DNA of 64,000 bases, taken from assembly GCF_009870125.1 (NCBI RefSeq), contig NC_046679.1:17050001-17114000 (forward strand). The letters run 5' to 3'. The DNA comes from Drosophila pseudoobscura. Its lineage: Eukaryota > Arthropoda > Insecta > Diptera > Drosophilidae. Of this stretch, positions 38,432-51,378 are shown one piece after another. The notes beneath the pieces were generated by a model. It saw nothing but the letters and a program-made list of their open reading frames with translations, ran no database searches and was not told where the DNA came from. Within the stretch, counting starts at the first letter, position 1; each line of letters starts with the position of its first letter. The translations under genes were made by a program, and so were the position numbers.

Positions 38432-40137
38432 TGAGCTGCGGACAGTACAGAGGTGTGAACGTAAATCCGAACCAATTAAGAGTGCAATCAGAGTGGGACT
38501 GGACTGGAGGGCAGTCCGAGTGTTGGCTCGTTAAGAAGTTGGCTTGGCTTGAAGTTTCATTGAAACATCTATCTCTGGTTTCATCGCAGCTCCAGCTACA
38601 GTTCAGCGCAGACGGCGTGTCTGGGCCTCATTAGAAGACTGGTCAGCAGCCCAATCGAAATGGGAATCGGAATAAAATAAAACTAAGCAAAACCAAACCA
38701 AACAGAACAGAAAACAAGTAGAAAAAAGATAAGAAAATAAAATAAAATAAAACAGTGGATCCATTAGGACAGAGCGCGATGGAATATTGAATGGAATCAT
38801 TTGGCTATATGCACATACATTAGCAGGTGAGTTATCTGGCCGCCTATTTCCCCGAAATTTATGCCCATGCATATCTGCATAATCGCAAATTAAGCTACAT
38901 AATTAATAAGCCAAGAGGAAACCAAACCCAGCCTCACCTCACCTCCCCTCACAGCTGCCACTGCCGCTGTCACTGGGCGTTGATGTAGCACTTTGGGGAG
39001 CTATCTGCTCAAGCTGCCTTCTGGCAAACTTTTTATAAGGTACCCACATATGTATATGTATATGTATGTATCTGAACGTGCCACTGCGTTCCGAAAAGTA
39101 TCGATGTCTGTAATCTTAATTAGCAACACCACAGCAACCGGCAACAGTCAGCAGGCAGTAGTAACCTGCCCAGCGCCAGGCACTCGAGCCGAAAACATCT
39201 TTTAGCATTTTAAGCATGGCGTACACTTTTCAGTGTTTTTTCTCCGTTTCCCAACGAAATCACATTACACTGAAAGCCGAAACCGGTTTCGGTTGATTTC
39301 TTGTCATATTTTGTATAGAAGCTAAGGTGTTTTGTACAAATGGCCAGCAAACCAAACAAACTAAAGTCCGCAGCCGCTCATAACCGGCTGCCCATCAAAG
39401 AGTTATTTATACCCATTAATACCTGAAGCACTCCTCGGGGAAACACACCCCTCGCACGAGTCACGAGACAAGAGACAATCTCTATGGTTAGTTGTATTGA
39501 AGTACTGGGCGGAGGTGGAGGTGAAGATGGAGTGCTACGGCCCGGCTGGGACCAACATGCAAATATCTTTGATCTGCTTTCGGGTTGAAAAATTCGCACC
39601 TCCATGTGAGAACAAAGCCCCCATGGGGCCCCTCAGTTGAGTGCATAAGAAATCAAGTTTACGACTGCTGCCGATGGGTCTGGATCTGGATATGGATATG
39701 GGAGTAAGGGGAGCAGGCACTTTATTTGCTTCCATTAGAAAACGCTTAGCACCCCGAATGATGACCACAGGAGGGAAATTTACCTACAAGTGTGAATTCC
39801 AATTCCATTTAAAGCATTTGAGATCTCAAGTTTACCCGGGTTTTATTCTCTGCGACACCTTCAATCAGACAATCGGACAGAATCGCTTTGTTTGCGTTAC
39901 ATTGGCCTTTTTTGCTGCATTGTCTGCGCTGGAAGCATAATTTCATTATTTGTAAAACGAAGTAAAACGAAAATAAATAATTAATAAATCAACGCATCCA
40001 TTGTTTGTTCTCTGTCGCAATAAAAACAGATAAAAACTAATGAATTTGAAATGAGCAGGAATTCAAGTTTATTGAGATAACCGGTTTGGTTCGTTGCGAT
40101 CAGTTTGTCCAGCATTCGATACATTCGTTGGCTTGGA

Positions 40138-40371
40138 ATGACCAAAAACTGGCCAACAGTAGAAGAGATACTCGAGGCAGTGGCACAGAAGGCCACCAAA
40201 TGCCCTTTCAAATACATCCAAATATTGTTTGATCTGTTCCCTCATCCACGGTTGATCTTTGTGGACAAACATAACATTTTTATGGTGAAACAGTTTTTAC
40301 ATAGAACACTTCCAAAACTTAACACAAATGGAAACAACTATAGGCTTCGATTTGAAAAGGGAGTATTATAG
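40138..40371 (+). CDS. possible small protein, 77 aa
   Basis: A frame from ATG at 40138 to TAG at 40369-40371 has natural-looking amino acid use (WPTVEEILEAVAQKA, then FPHPRLIFVDKHNIFMVKQF). An ATTAAA poly(A)-like signal follows about 30 nt after the stop. I recognise no family, and there is no obvious promoter. A competing minus-strand frame also exists, so this may be chance or a decayed exon. Confidence 0.25.
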   Translation: MTKNWPTVEEILEAVAQKATKCPFKYIQILFDLFPHPRLIFVDKHNIFMVKQFLHRTLPKLNTNGNNYRLRFEKGVL

Positions 40372-42649
40372 CCCCATCATAAAGCACACAATATCTAAAA
40401 ATGATTAAAAATCTAAACATATATATTAGAATAGAAAATTATCAGAATTCAGAGTCAATGTCCTAATCTAAGAAAAGATGAACCCCACTTTTATAAAGAG
40501 TTTTACACCTCAATACCAATTTGGTCACAATTGGTTAACCTCATAATGTTAATAGTCCACGAGATTAACCTTTGCTGGAGGAGAATTTATACTACCCTTC
40601 GCGAGGGTATCATTTGTAAAAAAGCCCAGCCCTATGCCTATTGCCGCAGATTTGTATTTTGCTTTGTTTTTTTATTTGTAGACCAGGCTCAAGTCTGGGC
40701 CAAGTGTTTTGTCTATCACATTCATAGGCATATTTACGAGCAGCATTTATTGATGCTGTTGTTGGTTATTTTTCTCTGAGGGCGGGGGGAAATGGAATAT
40801 CGTAATAATTAATTAAGTTATAACATTAAAAGGCCATAAAGGGGCATTATGGCCATAACTTTGAGTGGACGCATGAGCATGAGCTATGCCACAAGCCTGG
40901 AATCTCGGATATTCGTTACGAACAGACCCATAACTCTTTTCTCTTTTGTTATCAGGGGCAGATCTGGGCAGTGGAAGCGGGATACTCGGCCATATGCTGA
41001 TGCGATAGCCCTTTCCCCCAGGCAGCTCCTGCTTCTGCCTCTGACAGATTCCGGCCATCATCATCATCTTTTACGACTCTGACTGTGACTGCGACTGCGA
41101 CTGACCAGGCCAATCATGGTTACTTTCCTAACCAGAACCTGCCTTGCATTCCTCTCTCTGCCACTGTCTTTGTCTCTGTCTCTATGCGAATGATGTTGTC
41201 AGTTTTGAGTTTTGGCTTAGTTTTGTTTGGTTTTGGTTTTGGCCATTCCAGCCATGTGCCAAATAAATGACTTCACATTTTTAAAGATATTACGTTGACA
41301 GCCTGAGATTGGGAGATGCCGGCGAGCACCTTCGAGTATACTCAAAGTCATTGACGAGTCGACCGAAGATGCGTCATGAATTCCGACCTGGTCATGAGCT
41401 CAGAACCCCATTCCTTGGATGAGTAGAAATATGAATATATTTAGAAAATGGCATTTGCCGAGTTTACTGTTTCCCCTGCAACAGCCAAGCAATAAAACGG
41501 CTAGAAACACTTATTTGGCTATTTTAGAGAATCATAATACTCGCGAAAACGTGTGGGAAGTGTTGAAGCCAGCCAGTTGATACCAGGCATTGTTCTCGAG
41601 AATACCTTTGATTTATTGGCGAAATGATTGGAATTGACAGCGGTTATTAATTGTGGCCATGCACACAATGGACACGCTGAACAAGGCAAACAATCACATA
41701 CGAGTATTCAAATGAATGCCCTTGGATCTGGCCCAATGAAGTTTGACTGAGCATTTGGATCTGGGATAATGAATGCCTTGGGGTCGTATCCGTATTTATA
41801 CTCAGCGAGATAATTAGTCCTCCATGGAATGAAGTTTTCCCAAACGCCTCAAGATATGCAGCACAATCTCGATTTGCTGCCACCAGAGTGGATTCCGTTC
41901 CTCATTCATTCTTTAACTGTTATCTCAACTGATTCAACTGTCTCTTAGATGAAGTGAAATTTAAAGACCTGAAATTAAGAATTTATTGAATAAACAGCCT
42001 GTATTGTAAAGCATATATGTCCTAAAAATTGCGAAATCTGTGAAAAACAAACCTCTTTCGGCTATTTTGATGAAGCGTACATAAATATTTCAAATGTTTG
42101 TCTGCACAAATATTTGAATTGGATTACATTTTATTTATTGTAGTTGGAGTTGCATGTATTTTGTTATGAATTCAAATACTATATACACAGCTCCGAGCTC
42201 CCAGTTTATTAGATCTGTTTGTATGAGACGAGAATACTTATTTATCAATGTTATGCGTTGAATAAAACAAGCAGATATTTAGCAGATAGAGAAGTAAAAG
42301 GGAAAATTCAATAGAGCTGAACTGAACAAATATTTCTCATTTTTTCTCCTGAATGGAACTTCACTTCCTATCCACTAATGAATTGAATTATTGCATTATG
42401 CAGCCAAAGGACATCCCAATCATCCTCACTCGACGCCACTTCACTCCACTCCACTCCACTGGCTGGGCGTGCTAGTGCACGACGGCCGTTCTGACTGCGG
42501 AAAACATGGATGAAAATGCGATAAGCACTCGATAAATATGAGCAGAGGCAGTGCCAGAGGCAGCGACAGACACAGAGACAGAGACAGACACAGAGTCTTA
42601 ACAAGCGACAACTTTCAGTAAACAAGAAAGCGAAGAGCAGAAGCATATC

Positions 42650-45600
42650 ATGCATCCCGAGGCAACGATCGATATAATGTGCCAGCAGCCCAAGGAGCCA
42701 CGTCCCCATCCACATCCCAGCCGATGGCGGCGACTGAAGCTGCATTATTCGCTCCCCTGGAGCCTTGGCATTGGCACGGGCATGGGTCCGTTGCTCCTGA
42801 TGCTCCTGATTCTCCTGCTGGTTACGCTGGAGACCTGCCAAGTGCGGGCCTCCTACCTAGAGCCCGATGAACTCATCCAGGAGCTGGACCGACCGGTGCC
42901 GCTGACATCGGTGCAGGGTGTGCTGGGCCGGCAGGCCATGCTTCCCTGCGACATCTCGCCGCTGGAACGCGATGACGCCGTGTACATGGTGCTTTGGTTC
43001 CGCGAGGGCGATGGCGAGCCCATCTACAAGTGAGTGGAAGGTGCCAGCGGGCTTCATATGCAGCCTCTGCCTGCCTGGGCCTGGGACTAACCATATTTCA
43101 TTGCAGCTTCGATGTGAGGGGGCGGCAGTTCGGCCAGGCGCGCCTCTGGTCCTCGCCGCTGGCCTTCGGGACACGCGCTCACTTCAGCAGCACCACCCAC
43201 CCCGCCCAGCTGAAAATAGACAACATACGCATCGAGGACGAGGGCGTCTACCGCTGCCGAGTCGATTTTCGCAATTCGCCCACGAGGAATCTGAAGATAA
43301 ATCTAACTGTCATCGTGCCCCCAGACAGACCCATCATCTATGGCCAGAACAGGCATGAAAAGGCCAGCAATGTCGAGTCCTTCAATGAGGGCAACGATAT
43401 TGTCCTGTCCTGCGAGGTCTCAGGCGGTAAGATCCCTGTCCCCAGCTCTGAATGTGCTTATTTCTACGCTGCGTGTGTCTCCAGGTCGACCGCGTCCCAA
43501 TGTCACATGGTACTTGGACAACACGGCCATCGACGAATCCTTCGAACAGCGCCCCGACGGCAAGACCATCAACCACCTGTCCTACCCCAACGTGGGCCGC
43601 CAGCATCTCAACTCTCGGCTCGTGTGCGTGGCCAGCAACACGAACCTGACGCCACCCAATAACAAGGTCGTCATACTGGATGTGAATCGTAAGTGGAAGC
43701 ACAGGGGGCACAGGGGGCGCAGAGGTATTTTCCACAGAAGTATGGATTTATTTACTAGGGACCTTTTCGTTTCGATTTGCTTCCAGTGAAACCCATGGCG
43801 GTCCACATACTCACCAAGGATCGCTTCGTCTCCGCCGATCGTACCTACGACATTGAGTGCAAGAGCTCCGGCTCTAAGCCGCCCGCTCTCATCACCTGGT
43901 GGAAGGGCAGTAAACAGCTCAAAAAGCTCACCAAGAACGTAAGTTCCAGTTCGCGTTCCATTCTGGTTCGCTCCGTTCGGTTCGGGTTGGTTCGATTCGG
44001 GTTAAGTTAAGCGGAGCTGAACACTCATTTCGAATGCACAAAGTCTCGGGCTCATTAATTAAACACAAATTAATATTGTACGGGTAGAAGAGGTGGTGCG
44101 TTGCTTATAATTGCCACAATTTTCGTTTTCATTTTCGCTTATTTCTCGGTCTCGGTCTTGGCCTTGGCTTTCTTTGCCGTTCTTTTCGTTTCTGTTCTGT
44201 TCTGTTCGTTTCGTTTCATTTCGTTTCCTTTTCTTTCCGTTTCATTATTCATTTCCTAATGGACTCTGTTTGCGTTTCTTTTTTTTAGTTTAATGAACCC
44301 GATAATCAATCTCTAAGTATACTGACGTTTACGCCCGGACGCGAGGACGATGGCAAATATTTAACATGTCGGGCAGAAAATCAATTCATCGACGGCAGCG
44401 CCATCGAGGACAAATGGCGTCTCATTGTCCACTGTAAGTGCTGAAGGAGAAAGGAGACAGCGAGTCTGAAAAGGAGAGGGTGAAACTTAATTGGGAAAAC
44501 ATATCTCTGTCCTCCAAACAGTCCAGCCCACGACAACGCTGAAGATTGGCTCATCCCTGAACCCGGACGACATCAAAGAGGGGGACGACGCGTACTTCGA
44601 GTGCGTCGTTCAATCGAATCCCAAACCATACAAGATGTCCTGGTTCCACAACGTAAGCGAAAACTTTATATTTATCCTCCTTCTGATGAATTCACCTCTC
44701 AACTGTGCAACCTCTATGCCATCCATACCCATATATCGAATATCTAGGGCAAGGAGCTGCAGCATAACATCTCCGCCGGCGTCATCCTCTCGGATCAGTC
44801 GCTGGTGCTGCAGAGCGTCTCACGTGCCTCGGCCGGTGACTACACTTGCCTCGCTGTCAACTCTGAGGGCAAAGGCCCAAGTAATCCGGTCACATTGCGC
44901 ATACGCTGTAAGTAAACGCTAGCCAAATCCCGGCCGTCTCGGCCACATCCCCATACCCATCCCCATCCCCCATCACCGTACCATTCACCATGCTCGAAGT
45001 CACCAAAGTTTGGCTTTGAACTAACGTCTATGTAATTTCCAATTTAATCCTTGAGTTTGAATGGCTCTTAATGTATTTAGAGTGGGGGCTTCGGATTCTA
45101 CTGCCCCGTTCTGGCCCAAAGCCAAAAACAAAAGCCCAGTAGGTGTGTCAGCCTCAGCATTCCATACCATGCCACATACCACCCACCACCTCCATGCCCT
45201 TTCCGTCGGCCCACTCAGCCCACTCAGCTCACGTTAATGACCAAGATTATGGCGCAATGAATGCATTGCCTTGGCACTGGCACCAAATGATATTCCAAAT
45301 GACCAGAAGAGGAGGGAGCAGGGCTTAGACAGGCGGCAGGGATTGCAGTGGCCAAATGTTGGAGCCAAATTCGAAATTAATTCAAGCCAGTTTAAAGAGC
45401 CGCTCGGCTGGTGGCTGGTGGCTGGTGGCTAGGACAGGCGCTTGCATATTGAGATTTATTCTCGGCCACCCTAATAGGGCATTAAATATTTCAATAAGTG
45501 TTCTAATTATTTATTCGTCTCCGGCAGACGCCCCCATCTGTGCCACCGACCACGAGGAGCTGCTGGGCGCCTTAAAGCACGAGACGCTGCCACTGAAGTG

Positions 45601-47606
45601 CGAGGTGGACGCCTCGCCACCCGCCGACTCCTTTCACTGGACCTTCAACTCGTCGGGGGAGCAAACCGAGCTGCCCGCTCGCCTGCACTCCACTGAGGTA
45701 AGCCACACACTTAATAGAGTTGTTAGTGGTCGCTCCACGATACGCTATCGATACGCTCCCTTGCAGACTGGCATGTCGCGACTGAACTACACGCCCAGCA
45801 CGGATCTGGACTATGGCACAATTTCCTGCTGGGGCAAGAACTCTATTGGCATGCAGAAGAGTCCTTGCGTCTTTCAAATTGTCGCAGCGGGTAAGCACCG
45901 ACCAGGCTCTACATTGTACGGGCTCAACATAACTCTACCCACAGGTCGGCCCTTTCCCCTGCAAAACTGTTCGGTGACCAATCAATCGGTGGACTCCCTG
46001 CAAGTCGACTGCATCGAGGGATTTGATGGTGGCTTGCCTCAGGGTTTCATGCTGGAGCTGGTCGAGTTGAACACCTTGCGATTGGCCAGGAATATCACAG
46101 TTTCGGTAAGTAGAGTAAGGGTAACATGATTCATAACACATGATTTCCGGAATATATAGGGTACCCAAGTTGTTACTTGATTTCGCAATTCCTTTTTTAT
46201 TCTATTCAGCATACTCCGGTCACTTTTATTATTGACAATCTGGACCAGGCTGCCACGTACCGGATGGTAATATTCGCTGTCAATGCCAAGGGTCGCTCCG
46301 AGCCCACCATAATCGATGACATCAACTTCAAGGGGGTGGCCAAGTTCACGGGTGAGACTATGAGAGTGCTTCCAATTGGAGTTTGCCTTGTAATAATTGA
46401 GTTGCGGATCCACAGGTGCCTCGACGGGTCTCTCCATGCCGCTGTCGCCGTTCCTGGCAGGTCTGACCCTTTTCTGTGGCCTCCTCTTTGCCATCTTTTG
46501 CATCATGCTCGCTGCCATCTACAGGAGGTTCTCTAATCGGTGCGTTAGCTAATGGCTAATGGCCAATGGCTAATCGGTGTGGCTTTGGCTTTGGCTTTGC
46601 TATAATGACCTCATTTAAATTGCAGGCGCACCGACAACAACCTGAAGGTTGCGAAGCACACGCAGCTGAGCATTCCGGCGGACTGCCAGCTGGACCCACT
46701 GCATCCGGGTGGGCACGGCGGGCAGCCGGAGCAGGGGAACCACCAGCCGCATCACAGCCTGCTGCCCCTTAATTGTGATAATCGCAACGCGGTCGACTGC
46801 GCCAACCTGGGGGAAGTAAGCGTTGGGGTCGGCATGGACGGGGTCAAAGGGAGCTCTCCCATCGGCCTGGTGGCCCTGGGCAGCGAAACGCTTCGCTCGA
46901 CGGCGCGGACCCGGCACAGTCCGCTTGCCGATCAGGTCGATATAGACGACACAGATCCCGATGTTATACCAAATCAGTATGGTAAGTGGTCATCATCACA
47001 TCACAGCCCGTACTGTTCCCTAAGTAAAATGTGCCTGCTCCTTAGAAAAACGTCCACTGAAAAGTCTGGTGTCGCCACCGGGCTTTGCCAGCCCCTCGAC
47101 TCGCCTAATGCAGCGCGACTACGTCCGGGAGACGGAGCTGGTGAAGGGCAGCTGCGAGGCAGTGGGCGCGCCGGAGGGACTGTCCAGTATAGGGCTGATG
47201 AGCAGTTCCGGCAACGAGGTGCTGCACTACACCTTTCGGCCCAGCAAGCAGATCGTAAGTATCCGAGATTCGAGGGGACTTTGGTGATGGGCTGGGATCT
47301 GGTCTTCAATCATGGTGTCATCTCATTTCTGGTTTCCTCTCTCTTTCCCCGCTTTCGCCTGAACAGAGCTATGCAACCCTCAATAGGAAGGGCATAACAA
47401 CCTGTAGTCCACCGCTGGGCACGCAGAACTACAGTGTGAGCACATCGACGCCCTCATCCTCATATCATCTAACACCGCAGCCCATGGAGGTCAGCCTGCT
47501 CAGTCCGAACCATCCATCGGTGACGTCCTCGCTGAGCGAATACCGATTTCGAACCGGGCCCGAGATAGTCACCACTTCCAATCGCATACAGGAAAGTTGT
47601 ATATAA
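42650..47606 (+). CDS. side-IV: Sidestep-family Ig receptor, probably Side-IV
   Basis: Type I membrane receptor of the Sidestep family. Family members bind Beaten-path proteins and guide axons and synaptic partner choice. Fifteen coding exons join in frame to 1,005 aa: 42650-43029, 43107-43426, 43485-43688, 43787-43938, 44289-44433, 44522-44652, 44748-44907, 45528-45697, 45767-45890, 45945-46105, 46210-46351, 46416-46539, 46626-46981, 47046-47254 and 47367-47606. A hydrophobic signal core sits at about residues 46-63 after a long N-terminus. Five Ig domains follow (about 80-190, 200-302, 303-402, 403-498 and 499-596), each with its Cys pair, such as LPCDIS/YRCRVDF and FECVVQS/YTCLAVN. An FN3 domain spans 597-697, a TM helix about 709-730 and a 276-aa tail ends in ESCI. 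The family is clear. The member is assigned from 87F synteny. Confidence 0.9.
44107..44288 (+). other. pyrimidine-rich intron segment in the Sidestep-family gene
   Basis: The largest part of the intron between exons 4 and 5 is a TTTCGTTTC/TCTGTT repeat with few purines. It runs about 180 nt and ends directly in the acceptor TTTTTTAG. It could bind PTB-type splicing regulators. Confidence 0.6.
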
Positions 47607-47610
47607 ACTT

Positions 47611-47634
47611 CACACACACACACACACACACACA
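47611..47634 (+). repeat. (CA)n microsatellite in the 3' UTR
   Basis: Twelve CA units just after the stop codon of the Sidestep-family gene. Confidence 0.9.
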
Positions 47635-48403
47635 AGTCACACGCATCTATACATACATCAAATGCTACATACCGTACTCGTACTCGTATATACCTATACT
47701 TACTTCTGAGTGTACAAAAACAAAAGCAAAAGCAACATATTATCGAGAGCAAAGTGGAACTGTATTAATGCATTGATATCGTACCGTAACGTAACGAATA
47801 ACGTATCCTAGCAGCTAGACGTATTTATTCGCATGGTTTGAGGAAAGACTTCTCCTAGCTCGTAAGCATCTTGTGTACTTATTGCATTCATCATCGAATC
47901 AATGCCAAAAGTGTAGACGAATACACTCGTTTTGTAAATAGTTGTTGTCATCTGTTGTTGTAACTAAGTCTAATCCCATGAACCGAACCTAAAGCTGAAT
48001 CTGCAACTAAAAACTCCCTCGAAAGTGAAACGGAAACAGTAACAGAAACCGAAACATTCTGGTAGATCAGAAACGAACGAAAAAACTTCTAAAGAACATA
48101 TCGTTTATCTTTATACCCACTGCCATATCCGCATCCCATGTCCCCAACCCAACATATATGTATATATGTTTCTTCCGACATGAGGTTCCAAACACGCTGT
48201 CAACTTAACATATCGCCAGACATCCTAAAAGAACTGTGCTCCCGCCTAACATTGCTTGAACCAGGCTAAGGCTAAGCTAACCCGCTTTCCCCGGACGGGG
48301 TCTCGGTCTCGGTCTCAAGGTCGAGGTCGAGGTAAATGTTGCGCGCCAAACCCTGAGCAAAACTGAGCAAACCGATTGCAACTAATTTACGCCATGATAT
48401 ATA

Positions 48404-48409
48404 AATAAA
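48404..48409 (+). terminator. candidate poly(A) signal of the Sidestep-family gene
   Basis: AATAAA about 800 nt after the stop codon. Longer 3' UTR forms that end further downstream are possible. Confidence 0.45.
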
Positions 48410-49194
48410 CATATAAACTTGTATCCATTTAATCTAAACAGGACCTGCACTCTTCCAGACCCGGCAGAGTTCTGCGGGAGTCGCATTTGTGAGAATATCA
48501 TGTCCATATCCTCTATAAAAGTATTACCTATTGATTTTCAATTTGATTAACTGAAGTGTTTAAGTGTAGCTACCACATACTTGTATTTATCTAGGCCTAA
48601 GTAGCCCTAAGTGTCGGTCTAAGTGCAATGTACATACATGATTAAACACACATATAGAAGCATGCTAGAGCTCGCTTGTCAAGGACTCAAAATGGTAACG
48701 CACGGAAGAACTGAACAGAACAGCACATAGAAAATTCTCCGTGAAATCTACTCGACAACTGTACATATATACATAGATCATAACTAATGGTGAGGGATAT
48801 ATGTTTTTCGCTTCTACGAGTATGTATGTTGTTGCCCCATCTAGGAGTAATTTAAGCATTTATAATATAGAACAATTGCAAGGCCACCACATATGTGTAC
48901 ATCTTCGGCGAGATCCGAGATGGGATTCGCCTCGTCTGAATTATTCTGCGGTGTTCTTTCCCACCTGGACCGGACACCTCTCCAGCGGGAGGATGGTATA
49001 CATTATATGTACTTATAAATATGTATGTATGTATGTATGCTAGAGAGTTTCTGCCAAGAAGTACACCTAATACAAACAGAAATGCAAAGATTAGTATAAT
49101 TTGTCAAACATAGTTTTTGTAACTATTAGGAGAAATATTAAATACAATTAAATTATAACTAAATGGAACTTAATCACACTGCGTTTCACTGTTG

Positions 49195-49292
49195 GACCAC
49201 CGCCGCTTTAATAAGCACTTGGGCAGCAGGAGGTATTGCGGACACGAACCTAACTCCTGCGGCACTAGTACTTAGGAAAGCAAACCGCCAAA
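49195..49292 (-). ncRNA. mir-252: microRNA precursor mir-252
   Basis: On the minus strand, the 22 nt at 49275-49254 (starting CTAAGTACTAGTGCCGCAGG) equal mature miR-252-5p as I know it from D. melanogaster. The opposite arm at 49230-49209 (starting CCTGCTGCCCAAGTGCTTAT) matches miR-252-3p except for the last bases. The two arms pair (TAAGTACT with AGTGCTTA) across a loop of about 23 nt, and the flanks GCTTT and AAAGC extend the stem. miR-252 is an insect-conserved microRNA. It lies 1.6 kb past the Sidestep-family gene and is antisense to it, so it needs its own promoter, perhaps in the GC-rich DNA near 50.9-51.5 kb. Confidence 0.93.
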
Positions 49293-50092
49293 ATGCACAA
49301 GATATGTATGTACAAGGTAAGTGCTCAAAATATACTCACCCGTGATCTCCCGTGCCGTGACCCCTCCTTGAACTGCTGTTCTGATCTGATCTCTGCAATG
49401 ATAGAATGGGTTCTTCTGCTGGATCGTTGGATCGATGGGAATGACAGCATCACAGCATCCCTCACAATTGACAGCTCGAAGCATCCGTCCGTTGTGTAAT
49501 GTATTCTGAACTATGCACTTCATCGTTTAGTTTTGAGTTATTAATATCTATAAACGATACTTAACCTTCTGTGGCAGCTGTGTCATGCATCTGTATCCAA
49601 TCTCCTTCTCCTTCTCCATCAAATACGAGTACTACCCTCCCCAAAAATAGAAAAATACGAGTATTATTGCCCCTCCACTTCGGGTCTTCGTTTGCCAGTG
49701 TATGTACGGGCAGTCATATATGTATGTAGATGTGTAGATGTATCATTGCAAGTCATATACGGATGGCATATTGCTATGGCTAGTAACCTCTTGCACATAA
49801 TACATAAGTTTATTAAATTTAAATTGGCTTAATTGACCCTCATTCGTTTTCCGTTGCCCGATGCCCGTATTCGCCGACAGCGTTCAAATTTACTCCGTGA
49901 CAGACGACAACGGCCACGTCGCATCTGCTCCGGCTCCGGCTCTGTCCCTGTCCGTGCCCTGTGTGTGTTGTTGCCTTCATTGCTGGAGCATTCAAAGTCA
50001 ATTGAATTTAAACGAATAAAAATACACACAATGCGAATGTGCAGAAGCAGTCTTATTGTGCCGCTGCGATGTCGCTGCTCTCGGTTATGAGT

Positions 50093-50138
50093 GCTGCTTC
50101 TGCTGCCGCTGCTGCCGCCGCTGCTGCCGCTGCTGCAG
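50093..50138. repeat. (GCTGCC)n / GCT repeat
   Basis: Triplet-periodic run of GCT and GCC. It would encode poly-Ala if translated, but I see no gene around it. Confidence 0.8.
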
Positions 50139-51012
50139 CTACTACTGGGGCAAGCGTCAAGTACTTGTCAAAAAAGCAGAAAATGACAGGGTTCGGGGCA
50201 CAAGCTCGTACTCGTATGTGCAACAATTTGTCGGCGCAAGATGCGCAAACAAAGTACAATAAACAGTTGCCTGAATGCATTCATCATCTAAATTAGAATA
50301 TACATAGATTAATCAGAGCACAATAACACTTAGTTAAGTGAATCCAGTAGCAGCCGCAATTGTCGTCGTCAGAAATCTGATGCACTTCCTGAGTTGCATT
50401 AACGGCAGCTTTTGTTGCAAACTGATTGTATTTTATATTTTATATTCTATACATTTCTGAGCCCAGATTCGAGTGCATCTTAATCTGCATTAATGGACGC
50501 TCATTTGAGTACCTTACACACAATTCAGTGTGATATACATGAAAATATTCAGAATGGCAAACCGTTTCTTCTTCAATAACTGCTGCACACACAACAAGAA
50601 TTATATAAGAATACTTTCTGAACCAAGTATTGCCATTAATTTAATAAATATAGAATTTCTTTGCACTAATTAAAAATGGAAATTATATTCCACGCTACTC
50701 TCAGTTGCCAAAGCTGAAGACACTGAGCTCTACTCCCTGAGCCATCCCCATATTGCACAGATGGACAATGCATATATGTTGTACTTATTTGCAGAATAAC
50801 ATTAAGTTAATGAACAATTTCCGAGCGGAGATAACGAAAATAATGTGGAAACATTTCGCATTTCGCAGTCGTATCATACATACCATATTTTGCTTTCCGG
50901 AAAAATGGAGAGTCGGAGAGCGTGGAGAGAGTGGAGAGAGTGGTAGAGTGGATGAGTGGGAGATCCGATCCGATCCGCTCCGCACGCGAGGGAGAGTCAT
51001 CCATTCTATCGT

Positions 51013-51039
51013 TGCCGTCGCCGTCGCCGTCGCCGTCGC
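51013..51039. repeat. (GCCGTC)n repeat
   Basis: Four and a half perfect hexamer units beside GC-rich, promoter-like DNA. Confidence 0.85.
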
Positions 51040-51328
51040 TACCGCAGCCGCTGTACAGCTCGACGACGAAAACGTTGATTGCGATTATCGCGCCTTCGAA
51101 GGGTCTTAACCTCGCTCGGAGAATTGACCAGCGCCAGTGGGCGCTGTTTCCAGCATATGTACATACATACATATGCATACACATAATGTATTTACTCGTA
51201 TGCAATTATATTTTTTTAAATATTTGTGCTTTAATGTTCGCAGGGAAAGTATGTGGTGTGGTGCACAGTCTTGTTTTTTTTTGTTTTCGTGTTGGTTTTC
51301 CGAGAAGTGGCGCATCCCATGCACACCG

Positions 51329-51378
51329 CGATCTGGGATGCGAGATCCGTGATCCGAGATCCGAGATCTGAGATCTGA
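51329..51378. repeat. (GATCCGA)n tandem repeat
   Basis: Seven-base units GAGATCC/GAGATCT repeated about six times. A shorter related block occurs at 52184-52206. Confidence 0.75.

Larger units (their letters stand above)
32577..42649. other. 10 kb gene-poor region upstream of the Sidestep-family gene
   Basis: No confident coding exon is present apart from a possible 77-aa frame at 40138-40371. The CT-rich and GA-rich stretches near 36,950-37,030 and 38,280-38,640 resemble 5' UTR or promoter DNA and could hold upstream noncoding exons of the Ig receptor gene. An acceptor-like CAACTTTCAG at 42609-42618, just before its ATG, supports a spliced leader. Many simple repeats are present. Confidence 0.4.

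Noticed and set aside
42541..42618. GACAGA/CAGAGA repeats before the receptor ATG as a coding start
   Set aside because: Stops occur in all frames. This is better read as 5' UTR with a possible acceptor at 42617-42618.
50692..50750. tRNA-like stretch on the minus strand (A-box-like GGCTCAGGGAGTAGAGC)
   Set aside because: The D-arm can pair, but there is no B box (GGTTCGAATCC), no proper anticodon arm and no acceptor stem.
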